A DNA stretch of 33,888 bases from Acidimicrobiales bacterium (GTDB lineage: Bacteria; Actinomycetota; Acidimicrobiia; Acidimicrobiales; GCA-2861595): assembly GCA_030448025.1 (NCBI GenBank), contig JAUJNQ010000002.1:57564-91451 (forward strand). Reading direction: 5' to 3'. Shown here in pieces: positions 1 to 9,378 of the stretch. Within the stretch, counting starts at the first letter, position 1; the number at the start of each line of letters is the position of its first letter. The position numbers and the translations under genes were made by a program. The notes under the pieces are model-generated. The model made no database searches. It was given only the letters and a program-made list of their open reading frames with translations, and was not told the DNA's origin.

Positions 1-1401
1 GCCGGGGAACACGGTGTTGACGGCCTCCAGGAGGTCGGCGGGGCGGGCCACGCGGTAGGCGGTGCGGGCCACGTACAGCCGTAGGGCGCAGTCCACCCGC
101 TCGGATGACCCCAGGGCGGCCAGCGCCTTGACCGGCTGCACGTACACGCTGCGGTAGTACGCCGACTTCCGGCTCTCCCAGAACGCCATGGGCTCGGCGG
201 CCCGTCCCTGCCCGTCGGCGGGGACCGTCTTCTCCACGAAGTCACCGAGCGTCCCTGTGACCTGTGCCTCGGCCCAACTGGCCAGGCCCTCGTCCAACCA
301 CGGGTCGCGGCCCTGGTTGTTGCCGACGAGGGCGTAGAACCACATGTGCCCCACCTCGTGCGCCGTCGTCCGCCCGTCCGTTCCGGGGCCCTGGAGGACG
401 TGCATGGGGTACTCGATGCCTCCGTCCAGCTCGGGGGTCACGGCCAGGCTGAAAGATGACCACGGGTAGGGCCCGTACCGCCGGGACAGATCCTCGAGAG
501 CGCGGGTGACTTGCGAGAGGTAGTCCGACGGCGCGTCGGCCAGACCGGCGTGCACGCCTACCGTCACCGCTACGCGGTGGGGAACGTCAACCGTGGCCGA
601 CGTCACCGAGAAATGGCCCACGGAGAGGGCGAAGTCGGGCACCGCCGGCGCCTTCCACCGGCCGGGCCCGTCGGGGACGCCGGTGGCCAGGACGTCGAAG
701 CCGGGCGGGACGGTGACGGTGGCGGAGAAGTCGGCGGTGGACGCGGTGGAGGCCTCGGCGAAACCCGAGGTCGGCGCCTCGGTGACCCAGCCCACCCCCG
801 GCTCCCAGGCCAGGATGGGGAAGAAGGACCCGAGGCGGATGGCGTCGCCGCTCCGGGACAAGCGGTCGTTCACCGGGCCCGGCAGGGTGAGACGCCAGTC
901 AACGGTGGCGTCTACGGGGCGGTTGACCACGAGCGCCTTCGGAGGACGGACCACCAGCGTGGTCGGGTTCTCCCGGGCAGCGGCTAGGGGGCGGCCGCCG
1001 ACCGTCACCGCTCCCACGTCCAGGCGGGCCCCGGCTCGGGCCGGGCGCGGACCGTTGGGCCAGAGCCGGAAGACCAGCCGGTCGGTGGCCAGGTCGGGGA
1101 CGAAGCGCACGGCCACGCGTCCGGTGACGGTGTTGGTCGCCGGGCTCACGTCGATCTGGAGGTCGTAGCGGGGACGGTCGGGCGCCGGCCCCAGCCGCTC
1201 GGGTACGGCTGGACAGGTGGCGTCGCCGGCCCTGGCCGGACCGGGGGCGACGGGCGCGGTCGTGCTCGGCGCCGAGGTGGGAGGCGGGGCGGTCTCGGTC
1301 CTCTGGGCCGGCGTCGGGCCCAGCACTCGGGGTCCGTCACCAGAGCAGGCGGCAAGCACCACGAAGGCCGTCGCCCCCATGCTGAGCCGTCGTCGCCACA
1401 C
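1..1401 (-). CDS. M1-family zinc aminopeptidase-like lipoprotein (3' end cut by window edge)
   Basis: The frame runs from a GTG at 1401 off the left edge (467 codons visible). It carries the gluzincin zinc site HEVGH (residues 348-352) with the third ligand E371 in WLDEG, the HEXXH-x18-E spacing of peptidase family M1. GGIEYP just upstream resembles the M1 exopeptidase motif GxMEN. The N-terminus MWRRRLSMGATAFVVLAAC is a lipoprotein signal with Cys19 as the likely lipidation site, followed by a Thr/Pro-rich linker, so the enzyme probably acts on the outer face of the membrane on peptides. The GTG start was chosen over the ATG at 1380 because it supplies the arginines expected at the head of a lipoprotein signal. 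The C-terminal helical part is outside the window. Substrate is unknown. Confidence 0.85.
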   Translation of the reverse strand, partial: MWRRRLSMGATAFVVLAACSGDGPRVLGPTPAQRTETAPPPTSAPSTTAPVAPGPARAGDATCPAVPERLGPAPDRPRYDLQIDVSPATNTVTGRVAVRFVPDLATDRLVFRLWPNGPRPARAGARLDVGAVTVGGRPLAAARENPTTLVVRPPKALVVNRPVDATVDWRLTLPGPVNDRLSRSGDAIRLGSFFPILAWEPGVGWVTEAPTSGFAEASTASTADFSATVTVPPGFDVLATGVPDGPGRWKAPAVPDFALSVGHFSVTSATVDVPHRVAVTVGVHAGLADAPSDYLSQVTRALEDLSRRYGPYPWSSFSLAVTPELDGGIEYPMHVLQGPGTDGRTTAHEVGHMWFYALVGNNQGRDPWLDEGLASWAEAQVTGTLGDFVEKTVPADGQGRAAEPMAFWESRKSAYYRSVYVQPVKALAALGSSERVDCALRLYVARTAYRVARPADLLEAVNTVFPG

Positions 1402-1436
1402 GCCGCCAATGGTCCCACGGCCCTACGCTCCGGCTG

Positions 1437-1910
1437 GTGTCACCAGCCCTCGTCCCGACCTGCGTGTGGCGAACTTCCCCCGAGTTGATCGTCGCCCTGG
1501 ACGAGCGGTTCGGGGAGCCCGTGGACGCCTACGTCAACGGGTCGCAGGTGTGGTTGGGCGACGACGGGCCCGGCGGCACGACACTCGAATGGCGCCTGCA
1601 CCCGGTGGCCGGCTTCCGCCGCCCGGCCGGCGTGGACACCTACGAGCTCTTCTCGCTGGTGGCGTTGGCCCTCGCCCACGGTGACGCGCCTCCCGCCCCG
1701 CCCCACCAGCTCTGGGACGGGCTCGAGGCCTTCGCCGCCTACGGCGACGAGACCGAGCCGTCGCTGCTGCGGACGGCCGTCGGGGAGGCGCTGGGGCTGA
1801 CGCCCGATGCCTGCGGGTTGGCCGATCACGCGGCCATCGGCGACGAGTGGGAACGCAGCGGCGGCAAGGTCTCGATCGTGGAGGCGCTCCTGTCGCAGCT
1901 CGGGACCTGA
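1437..1910 (+). CDS. Hypothetical protein, 157 aa
   Basis: I do not recognise this protein. It begins at GTG 1437, with a second GTG at 1464 (reading VWRTSPELIV) equally possible; neither has a clear Shine-Dalgarno sequence. There is no signal peptide or membrane segment. The product is acidic, has a region rich in Ala, Leu and Asp in the second half (ALALAHGDAPPAPPHQLWDG), and ends SIVEALLSQLGT. It diverges from the M1 peptidase, with 35 bases between the two starts, and is followed immediately by a decayed TetR remnant. Codon use looks normal for the window (G or C in most third positions), which supports a real gene, but function is unknown. Confidence 0.5.
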   Translation: MSPALVPTCVWRTSPELIVALDERFGEPVDAYVNGSQVWLGDDGPGGTTLEWRLHPVAGFRRPAGVDTYELFSLVALALAHGDAPPAPPHQLWDGLEAFAAYGDETEPSLLRTAVGEALGLTPDACGLADHAAIGDEWERSGGKVSIVEALLSQLGT

Positions 1911-2153
1911 GCTCAGCGCTGGAGGCGGGGTCCGAAGAGTTGTTCTCAGAGTTGCGGGCGTTCTTTGCCGAACAGATCACCGAGCAGCGAGCACAGGGGC
2001 AATTGCTTTCCTGGGTGGAACCGGAGGCCATGGCCACGCTCATCGTGGACGTGGCCAACGGGATCGTCCTCCAAGCATCTCGACGGTGTCGGACCTGATT
2101 TCACTGCCGTCGGCGGGCAGTTCGTGCAGCTGCTGCTGGCCGCCCGCGAGTAG
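1911..2153 (+). pseudogene. Remnant of a TetR/AcrR-type regulator (C-terminal part only, frameshifted)
   Basis: Frame 2 gives LFSELRAFFAEQITEQ, then RAQGQLLSWVEPEAMATLIV and DVANGIVLQAS. This is the pattern of a TetR C-terminal ligand-binding domain: a long helix, a Gly-containing turn, then PEAMATLIVDVANG. At about 2075-2082 the sense passes to frame 3, giving LDGVGPDFTAVGGQFVQLLL before a stop at 2151-2153, which is the usual final helix of these regulators. No helix-turn-helix domain is visible upstream, where the unknown ORF ends. I infer a decayed regulator that lost its DNA-binding half and gained a one-base shift. The family call rests on pattern recognition only. Confidence 0.5.
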
Positions 2154-2174
2154 CCGGTCGCGGCCCCTCTCAGT

Positions 2175-2911
2175 TCAGGGATCGGTGGGTGTGGCCTTCG
2201 TGGCACCGGGATCTCGCCACGCCGGGTCGCGCGGGGCGTCGTAGAGGACCTCCACCGCCTCGCCCCGGATGGCGGCGAAGGCACGCGGCGCCCATCGGTC
2301 GGCGCCGGCGAGTGGAACGGGGAGCGAGTCCTCGGCGAACCAGCCGACGTCGGTGCACTCCAGAGGATGGGCCTTCAGATCGCCTCCGACCACTCGACAA
2401 TGGAAGACCACCGAGTACAGCGGGACGCGTGAAGCCCAGGCGCAACCCATCGAGCACGGCCACGAGGCGTACCGGCTCGACGGCGATGCCCGTCTCCTCC
2501 CATACCTCCTTGACCGCTATCTCCGACGCCGAGTACCCGACGTCGGCCCACCCCGTGGGGTACAGCCACACGCCGGAGTCGGAGCCTGGACGAGGAGCAG
2601 CTCACCCCGGTCGTTGCCGACGACGGCCCCCACCGCCACCTTGGGCGTGACAAGCCGGAGACGCCGCCACCCACCTCCTTCATCCATTCCTCGACGAGCA
2701 GGTCGCTTGGGTGGCGATGACCGGCGGCCACCCGCATGTCCGCCGCCACCTTGAGCACCTCCTCGAAGCGCTCCCGTTCGTAGAGGTTGTCGGTGAACCC
2801 CAGCGCCGTGCGGGCAACGGCCGAGAGCGTCTCGCTCCACCGCAGCAGGTCCTGGCCAGAGACACCCCCGGTTCGGGGTTCGGGCTCGACGTCGGGCTCG
2901 GCCGGCTCCAC
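2175..2911 (-). pseudogene. NUDIX hydrolase with N-terminal helical domain, broken by about three frameshifts
   Basis: Read across three frames, the minus strand gives one recognisable protein. The start is GTG 2911 (MEPAEPDVEP). The N-terminal helical domain has DLLRWSETLSAVARTALGF and YERERFEEVLKVAADM, typical of the NUDIX_N-type domain. The NUDIX strand follows as VAVGAVVGNDRGELLLVQAP. The NUDIX box is GWADVGYSASEIAVKEVWEE, where the KE/EE residues are present and Tyr replaces the usual first Glu, as I recall is normal for this subfamily. The end is PLYSVVFHCRVVGGDLKAH onward. Shifts lie near 2660, 2582 and 2430, each fixed by one base. It follows the glnD-linked membrane protein by 11 bases. 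Functional relatives hydrolyse nucleotide-sugar-type diphosphates; this copy should be inactive unless the shifts are sequencing errors. Confidence 0.75.
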
Positions 2912-2922
2912 GAGACGCGAGG

Positions 2923-3402
2923 CTAAACCCGCGCAACGTCGCCGGGGTCTTGGCCTTGGGCCAAGCGCCGGGTCACGTCGTCCCGGAGCCGGCGGCTGGC
3001 CTTCAGGCCCACCGCTTGGAAATGGAGCTCGGTCCCGCCGTCCTCGGTCACCGCCTCCACCGTCCACGGTCGCCGGAACAGGACACGAGCGACGACACCA
3101 CCCACCAGCAAGGCGATCACCACCACCACGTCGAGCAGGACGAGAAGCAACGGCACCACCACGAACACGACGAAGGCGGCAAGGAGCAGGGTGAGCGCCA
3201 CAGCGAGCACCACAGCGAGCACGACCCGCGGCAGGCCGTCCCCGATGTCGAGGGGAACGAAGTCGACGACGGGGTCCCACCATGCGCCGTCGTCAGAGTC
3301 GCGACGCCGGCGCAGGCGCGCCCGCAACCCGCGTCCCTTCAGCCGGGGCGCCCACTGGCGGTGGACGACCCAGCGGCGGCCGTCGGGACCCTGGACCTTC
3401 AC
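2923..3402 (-). CDS. Small membrane protein downstream of glnD
   Basis: The 159-residue product starts at GTG 3402, whose GTGA overlaps the glnD stop, so it is translationally coupled to glnD. Residues 1-50 are basic and soluble (RRWVVHRQWAPRLKGRGLRA). Two closely spaced hydrophobic segments follow (about 59-80, PRVVLAVVLAVALTLLLAAF, and about 83-110), then a cytoplasmic tail with WTVEAVTEDGGTELHFQAVG. I do not recognise a named family; the layout resembles uncharacterised actinobacterial membrane proteins. The position suggests co-transcription with the nitrogen operon, but nothing in the sequence links it to nitrogen control. Confidence 0.7.
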   Translation of the reverse strand: MKVQGPDGRRWVVHRQWAPRLKGRGLRARLRRRRDSDDGAWWDPVVDFVPLDIGDGLPRVVLAVVLAVALTLLLAAFVVFVVVPLLLVLLDVVVVIALLVGGVVARVLFRRPWTVEAVTEDGGTELHFQAVGLKASRRLRDDVTRRLAQGQDPGDVARV

Positions 3403-5699
3403 CCCTCTCTATGCTCGAGCTGGCGCAGGACGGCTCTCTCGATCTGGCCAAGCTGCTCGCCGGCGGTGACCTTGTTCCCCTCGGCGTCGGTGACGTAGAA
3501 CGCGTCCACCACCTCGTGGCCGAGGGTGGACACCTTGGCCGTACGCACGTCGAGACTGCACTCGGCCAGGGCCCGAGTGATGCGGTACAAGACGCCGACA
3601 CCGTCGGGAGCCCGGACCTCGATGACCGTGGCCGTCTCCGAGGCCTCGTTGTCGAACAGAACCCGCGCCTCGGCCGGGTGGGCCGAGGCCGCCCGCTTGG
3701 CGCCCGAGTAGGCGCGTACGCGCTCCGCCAGCTTCGCTTCGAGCCAGAGCTGACCGTCCAGGGCCCTCTCGACGTCGTCGCGCAAACGGTCCGGGTGGGG
3801 CGGGGTGGCGAAGACCGGCTCGACCTCGAAGACCTCCACCGCCATGCCGTCCTGGCCGGCTGCCGCCGCCGAGCGCACGGCCAGTCCGTGGACGGCCAGC
3901 GTGCCCGCCACCCGGAAGAACAGGCCGGGGCGGTCGGGCGCCACCACTGTGAGCCCACCCTCGTGGACCTCCACGAAAACCTCCCCCCGGGCCATCAGGA
4001 CAGCGTGCTCGGGCGTGGGCAGCGTGAGCGTGTCCGGTTGGCGATGGCCACCGAGGTGGCGGGCGGTGCGGTCCACCAGGTCCCGGACCAGCCTGGCCTT
4101 CCAGTGCCCCCAGGCCGCAGGGCCCGTGGCCAGGCTGTCGGCCTCGGTGAGGGCGGCCAGGAGCTCGAGCGTCTGCTGGTCCCCCACGCTGGAGGCCACG
4201 GCTTCCACGGTGGCCGGGTCGTCGAGGTCGCGACGAGTGGCCACGTCGGGCAGGAGCAGGTGGTGACGCACCAGGTCGACCAAGATCTCCACGTCCTCCG
4301 GGCTGAAACCCATCCGTGGTGCGATGCGGCCGACCACCTCGATGCCGGCCTCGGTGTGGTCCCCGGGGAAACCCTTGCCGATGTCGTGAAGCCATGCACC
4401 GACGAGGAGGAGGTCGGGCCGGGAGACCTCTCGGGTGAGGGTGGCCGCGTTGGCGGCTGCCTCACAGAGGTGCCGGTCGACGGTGAAGCGGTGATAGGCG
4501 TTGCGCTGAGGACGACTGCTCACCGTCTCCCACTCGGGTAGGAGCCGCACCAGCAGGCCGCTCTGGTCCAGGGACTCGAGCACCGGGATGGCGCCCCGCC
4601 CGGTGCCGAGGAGGGCCACCAGGGCGTTGCGGGCAGCACGCGGCCAGGGGTCACCGGGGCCGATGGCATCGGCGCCCAACCGTTCCAGCGTGCCCCTCGC
4701 CAGCGGAGCCCCGTTCTCGGCCGCCGCCGCCGCGGCCCGGATCACGAGCGAGGCGTCGTTGCCGGGGTCTGCGTCGGCGCCGAGCACCACCTCGCCCTCC
4801 CGAAGGATCAATCCCGAGCCCACCGGGCGATCGATGCCCGAAGTCCGCCCCCTGGGCCCCGCCAGCGCCGACCTGACGCGGCGCCAACCGTCGTCGCCCC
4901 ACCAGGCGACCGTGCGTCCCGCGCCGGCCACCGCAGCCACGAGGGCATCGGCGCTCGGGTAGCCGAGCTCGCCGGCCACCCCGTCCTGCTCCTGGAGAAG
5001 CAGCCGGTCCAGGGTCTTTCCCGTACGGCGATGCAGCTCGACGCGGACCGAGAGCAGGACCTCGTTTGGCTCGGCCAGGACGTCCACGCCGCCATCGGCC
5101 CCGGGAAGACCGACCACGGGGCTGGCCAGCGCCGCCGCCTGCAGGGCATGCACGTCTCGCAGGCCTCCACGACCCTCCTTGAGCTCGGGCTCCAAGAGGA
5201 AGGCCACCTCGCCGAAGGCCTGGTGGCGGGCTTCCACCTCCTCGCACAGGGCCGCCAGCCATCGGGCCGAGCGCTTCCGCCATCGCTCCCGGACCCGGGC
5301 CACGAGCCCGGCAGCCAAGGTCGGGTCTCCGGCCACGAAGCGGCCGTCGAGCAGGCCGAGGGCCGCCTTCAGGTCGTCACCGGCCACGGCCACGGCTTCC
5401 TTCACCGTTCGCACGCTGTGGTCCAGGCCGATCCCCGCGTCCCAGATGGGGTACCAGAGGCGCTCGGCCACCGTCTTGACGTCCTTGACGCCCTGGTGGA
5501 CCAGGACCACGTCGAGGTCGCTGCCGGGGCACAGCTCCCGGCGGCCGTAGCCGCCGACGGCGACGACGGCGACCTTCTCCTGCGGGCCCAGCAGCTTCGA
5601 GAGCCACCCGTCGGCGAGGTCGGAGTAGGCCGCGCACAGGGCCGACCCCTTCAGCCCGGACCCGGCGAGCAGCCGGGCGCGCTCCTCCTTGAAGCGCAG
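3399..5699 (-). CDS. glnD: PII nucleotidyltransferase GlnD (bifunctional PII-modifying/removing enzyme)
   Basis: GlnD modifies and demodifies the PII protein in response to glutamine; in studied actinobacteria it adenylylates GlnK. All expected domains are present. With CTG 5699 as residue 1: nucleotidyltransferase motif GGYGRRELCPGSDLDVV near 48-64, the GlnD-specific KEGRGGLRDVH near 174-184, HD phosphohydrolase motif AWLHDIGKG near 435-443, and two ACT domains near 582-650 (VVAPDRPGLFFRV) and 692-760 (VRAPDGVGVLYRI). The start is a problem. The frame is open back into glnK, but no ATG, GTG or TTG precedes the nucleotidyltransferase motif; the first GTG (5510) lies inside it. I placed the start at CTG 5699 as the least bad choice. 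The gene follows glnK and overlaps the membrane-protein gene. Confidence 0.9.
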   Translation of the reverse strand: MRFKEERARLLAGSGLKGSALCAAYSDLADGWLSKLLGPQEKVAVVAVGGYGRRELCPGSDLDVVLVHQGVKDVKTVAERLWYPIWDAGIGLDHSVRTVKEAVAVAGDDLKAALGLLDGRFVAGDPTLAAGLVARVRERWRKRSARWLAALCEEVEARHQAFGEVAFLLEPELKEGRGGLRDVHALQAAALASPVVGLPGADGGVDVLAEPNEVLLSVRVELHRRTGKTLDRLLLQEQDGVAGELGYPSADALVAAVAGAGRTVAWWGDDGWRRVRSALAGPRGRTSGIDRPVGSGLILREGEVVLGADADPGNDASLVIRAAAAAAENGAPLARGTLERLGADAIGPGDPWPRAARNALVALLGTGRGAIPVLESLDQSGLLVRLLPEWETVSSRPQRNAYHRFTVDRHLCEAAANAATLTREVSRPDLLLVGAWLHDIGKGFPGDHTEAGIEVVGRIAPRMGFSPEDVEILVDLVRHHLLLPDVATRRDLDDPATVEAVASSVGDQQTLELLAALTEADSLATGPAAWGHWKARLVRDLVDRTARHLGGHRQPDTLTLPTPEHAVLMARGEVFVEVHEGGLTVVAPDRPGLFFRVAGTLAVHGLAVRSAAAAGQDGMAVEVFEVEPVFATPPHPDRLRDDVERALDGQLWLEAKLAERVRAYSGAKRAASAHPAEARVLFDNEASETATVIEVRAPDGVGVLYRITRALAECSLDVRTAKVSTLGHEVVDAFYVTDAEGNKVTAGEQLGQIERAVLRQLEHREG

Positions 5700-5730
5700 C
5701 CCGTCAGCGTGAAGCCCAGGGACCGGTCCT

Positions 5731-7358
<1,628 letters not shown>

Positions 7359-7381
7359 CCCCGGCAGCCTGACGACGGCTT

Positions 7382-7419
7382 GTTTCGGCGCCGTCACCCG
7401 ATTGTTTCACCCGTGTGAA
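7382..7419 (-). promoter_or_regulatory. Putative GlnR-type nitrogen box upstream of amt
   Basis: On the minus strand four half-sites follow at strict 11-base steps: TTCAC-N6-GAAAC-N6-GTGAC-N6-GAAAC. The published actinobacterial GlnR consensus is gTnAC-n6-GAAAC repeated twice; here only the first base of the first half-site differs. The box ends 23 bases before the amt start. It therefore probably activates amt-glnK-glnD under nitrogen limitation, with a short or absent leader. No glnR gene is in the window. Confidence 0.75.
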
Positions 7420-7436
7420 CTGTGCGGGCCGGCGGG

Positions 7437-7733
7437 TCAGGCCAGGAGCTCGCCGATGCGGGCGAAGAACTTCGAGCGCGGCAGCACCTCGTCGCAGCCC
7501 GCGGCCCGCGCCGCGGCCAGCAGCTCGTGGTCGACGTGGCTGCCGAAGCCGATGGTGCGAACACCGACCTGGCTCAGGACCTCCATAACCCCTGGTCGAG
7601 AGAGGTCCACCACCACCAGGTCGGCGGTCGCGGCCGCCAGCTCGCCGGGGGTGCTCACGAAGGTCACCTCCCCTGCCGCAGCCAGCTTGGAACGGTCCAT
7701 CAGGTCGGGAACGTAGGCGATGACTCGGGTCAC
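7437..7733 (-). CDS. Small response-regulator-receiver-like protein, 98 aa
   Basis: Residues 1-98 read as alternating beta strands and helices (MTRVIAYVPDLMDRSKL, LVVVDLSRPG, VRTIGFGSHVDHELLAAARA, DEVLPRSKFFARIGELL), the pattern of a CheY-like fold. VVVDLSRPG occupies the place of the phospho-acceptor strand, although the early acidic pair is missing, so this may be a non-phosphorylated pseudo-receiver. Its start (GTG 7733) overlaps the stop of the preceding gene by GTGA, so the two are coupled. Partners of this kind recur together in actinobacteria as far as I recall. The biochemical role is unknown. Confidence 0.65.
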   Translation of the reverse strand: MTRVIAYVPDLMDRSKLAAAGEVTFVSTPGELAAATADLVVVDLSRPGVMEVLSQVGVRTIGFGSHVDHELLAAARAAGCDEVLPRSKFFARIGELLA

Positions 7734-8260
7734 TGCGACGCTCCGTTCCGGGGCGCTGCATTCCGGGGCGCTGCATTCCGGGACACTGCATTCCGGGACA
7801 CTGCATTCCGGGGGTCACCATGGCGCTGCTTGTGGAGCCACGCCTTGGCTGCTCCCCATGCCAGACCGGCGTCGAACAGAGCCGGGTCGATGTCAGCGAA
7901 CGACGTCGGCGTGAGGTCGTAGTCGTCGTCCGGGAACCGCTCCTCGGCGAAGCGGTCCCTCCGAACCGGGGGGACGCCGGCATGGCGCAGGACCTCGGTG
8001 GGGTAGCGCACGGCTTGGCGGAGGATGCTCAACGGGTTGGTGTTCTGATCGTCGATGTCGGCTTCCAGCAGGCCCCGCACACGGATCCCCACGTCGGCCT
8101 TGGCCCGCTCCCCCGCGTCACGGGCGGCGGCCATGACGGCGGGGTCGGCGGAGCCGCAGTAGGCCACCAGCAAGTGCTCCACCGACCGCTCCACCCAGCG
8201 AGGCAGGGCGGCGTCCACGCCGTCGGCCAAGGCCCGGGCCTGCTCCTCCAGTACGACCAT
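7730..8260 (-). CDS. Conserved actinobacterial protein of unknown function with repeat tail
   Basis: The product (176 aa from ATG 8260; GTG 8290 is an in-frame alternative with AGGAGG directly abutting it) is soluble and mostly helical. Conserved-looking stretches are RVRGLLEADIDDQNTNPLSI, QAVRYPTEVLRHAGVPPV, FPDDDYDLTPTSFADIDP and AWGAAKAW. I have seen this type in actinobacterial genomes as a conserved hypothetical next to a small receiver-like protein, as here. The C-terminus is unusual: tandem RNAVS/RNAAP pentapeptides produced by a 15-base DNA repeat (7746-7820), probably a late extension that is not part of the fold. Function unknown. Confidence 0.7.
   Translation of the reverse strand: MVVLEEQARALADGVDAALPRWVERSVEHLLVAYCGSADPAVMAAARDAGERAKADVGIRVRGLLEADIDDQNTNPLSILRQAVRYPTEVLRHAGVPPVRRDRFAEERFPDDDYDLTPTSFADIDPALFDAGLAWGAAKAWLHKQRHGDPRNAVSRNAVSRNAAPRNAAPRNGASQ
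7746..7820. repeat. 15-bp tandem repeat inside the 3' end of a CDS
   Basis: The units are TTCCGGGGCGCTGCA twice (7746-7775), TTCCGGGACACTGCA twice (7776-7805) and a diverged fifth copy to 7820. The repeat is a multiple of three, so it preserves frame and encodes the pentapeptides at the C-terminus of the 7730-8260 product. The pairing of variants suggests two rounds of slippage. Copy number may vary between strains. Confidence 0.9.
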
Positions 8261-8296
8261 CGCTACCCATGTTCGCGCCCCGCACGTCACCCTCCT

Positions 8297-8346
8297 CGAA
8301 CTGGCGACGATTTCCGTCGGATCTGGCGGAAATCGTCGCCAGTTCG
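8297..8346. repeat. Perfect 20-bp palindrome with 10-nt loop, copy 1 of a family
   Basis: Arms 8297-8316 and 8327-8346 are exact reverse complements (CGAACTGGCGACGATTTCCG) around a 10-base loop. It lies between the 7730-8260 gene and the stop of the AbiEi/DUF559 pseudogene. There is no T-tract on either side, so it is not a classic terminator, although the RNA hairpin would be very stable. A relative sits at 9314-9358, on the other side of the pseudogene. Confidence 0.85.
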
Positions 8347-8348
8347 AC

Positions 8349-9267
8349 TCAGTCGGCTCGTCTCAGCGCGCCGCGCACGGCGGCGATGGCCTCCTCGGGC
8401 CGATGCACGAGCTGGTCCCACGTCAGCCGGAGCACGAACCAACCAGCGGCAAGCAGCGCTGCGTCGCGCTTGCGGTCGGCCTCGGTGTCAAGCCAACTCG
8501 AGTGGTGGCGGCGGCTGTCGGCCTCCAGCACCAGCCGAGCGTGTCGGTACACGAAGTCCACCCGGCCGATGCGGGCGGTGTCGGAACCGAGGTCGACCTG
8601 GCGGTCGGGTGACGGTAGGCCGCCGGAGCGAAGCACGCACACGAACAGGAGCTCGAGCTCGCTCTCCGGCGGGGCCTTTCCATCGTCTTGCTCGGCGAGC
8701 AGTCGCCGGAGGGCTCCTGATCCCGGCCGGCCTCTCCTGCCCGCCTCGGCCAGGACCACGTGGAGACGGGCTGGAGTGGTGAGCCTCATTGCCAAGACGT
8801 TGGCCAGTGCTCGTTCGGCTCGCTTCACGTGGACGGTGCCGCAGAGATCCAACACGGTTCGCGCCGGGCTGGTGACCGGTACGCCATCGAGCGCGGTGAC
8901 GTGGCCGGGTGGGAGGAATCGGGTCTCGTGCAACGTGCCGACTCGAGCCACCCTGCTGCGGCCCCGCAGCCGGGTGACCTCCACCGGCCCGGGGTCGAAT
9001 TCCCGGTACTCGGAACAGTGCGGCAGCGGACTGGTGGGAGGCAACCGCTCCCTGTCCTGCGGTCAGCACCGCCGCCAGCAGCGCCTGGCGCCACGTGGGC
9101 GCCGAGCCCGGGACCCGGTACACGTCCCGAGCCACGCGCTGCCACCGCTCGGCACGCACTCGTCCGTCCACCACCCCGTGGGTCATTCCGGCGGTCAGCG
9201 CCTGGTGGCGGGTGACGAGGCCGGCCTGGCGCTCAGCCAGGGAACAGAGGGGATCATCGACGCGCAT
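8349..9267 (-). pseudogene. AbiEi-like/DUF559 protein, single frameshift
   Basis: The N-terminal part from ATG 9267 (MRVDDPLCSLAERQAGLVTR and RWQRVARDVYRVPG) is the helix-turn-helix start of AbiEi-type antitoxin-like proteins. The C-terminal part ends with IGRVDFVYRHARLVLEAD, RRHHSSWLDTEADRKRDAAL and GWFVLRLTWDQL, a DUF559/Vsr-like PD-(D/E)XK nuclease fold. The junction near 8998-9006 needs removal of one A (GGAATTC to GGATTC) to give a continuous protein of about 305 aa. Many actinobacteria carry numerous copies of this two-domain family, whose true function is unsettled. The gene is bracketed by two related palindromes. As it stands the product would be truncated before the nuclease domain. 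Confidence 0.75.
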
Positions 9268-9313
9268 GGCTCCCAGACAACCACGAGGCTGTGACATCGA
9301 GCCCTGCCACCTT

Positions 9314-9358
9314 CTGGCGACGATTTCCGCCGCCACATCCGGCGGAAACCGTCGCCAG
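9314..9358. repeat. Palindrome with 19-bp arms, copy 2 of the family
   Basis: Arms 9314-9332 and 9340-9358 pair with one mismatch, which becomes a G-U pair in a minus-strand transcript. The outer sequence CTGGCGACGATTTCCG is identical to that of the copy at 8297-8346, while the loop differs. It lies between the start of the AbiEi/DUF559 pseudogene and the end of the DUF2993 gene. Confidence 0.85.
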
Positions 9359-9378
9359 TTGGGGTGGGGTTGGCGGCG

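Noticed and set aside
7746-7820. Short direct repeats considered as a CRISPR array
   Set aside because: Units are 15 bases, contiguous, without spacers, and inside a coding frame. No cas genes are present.
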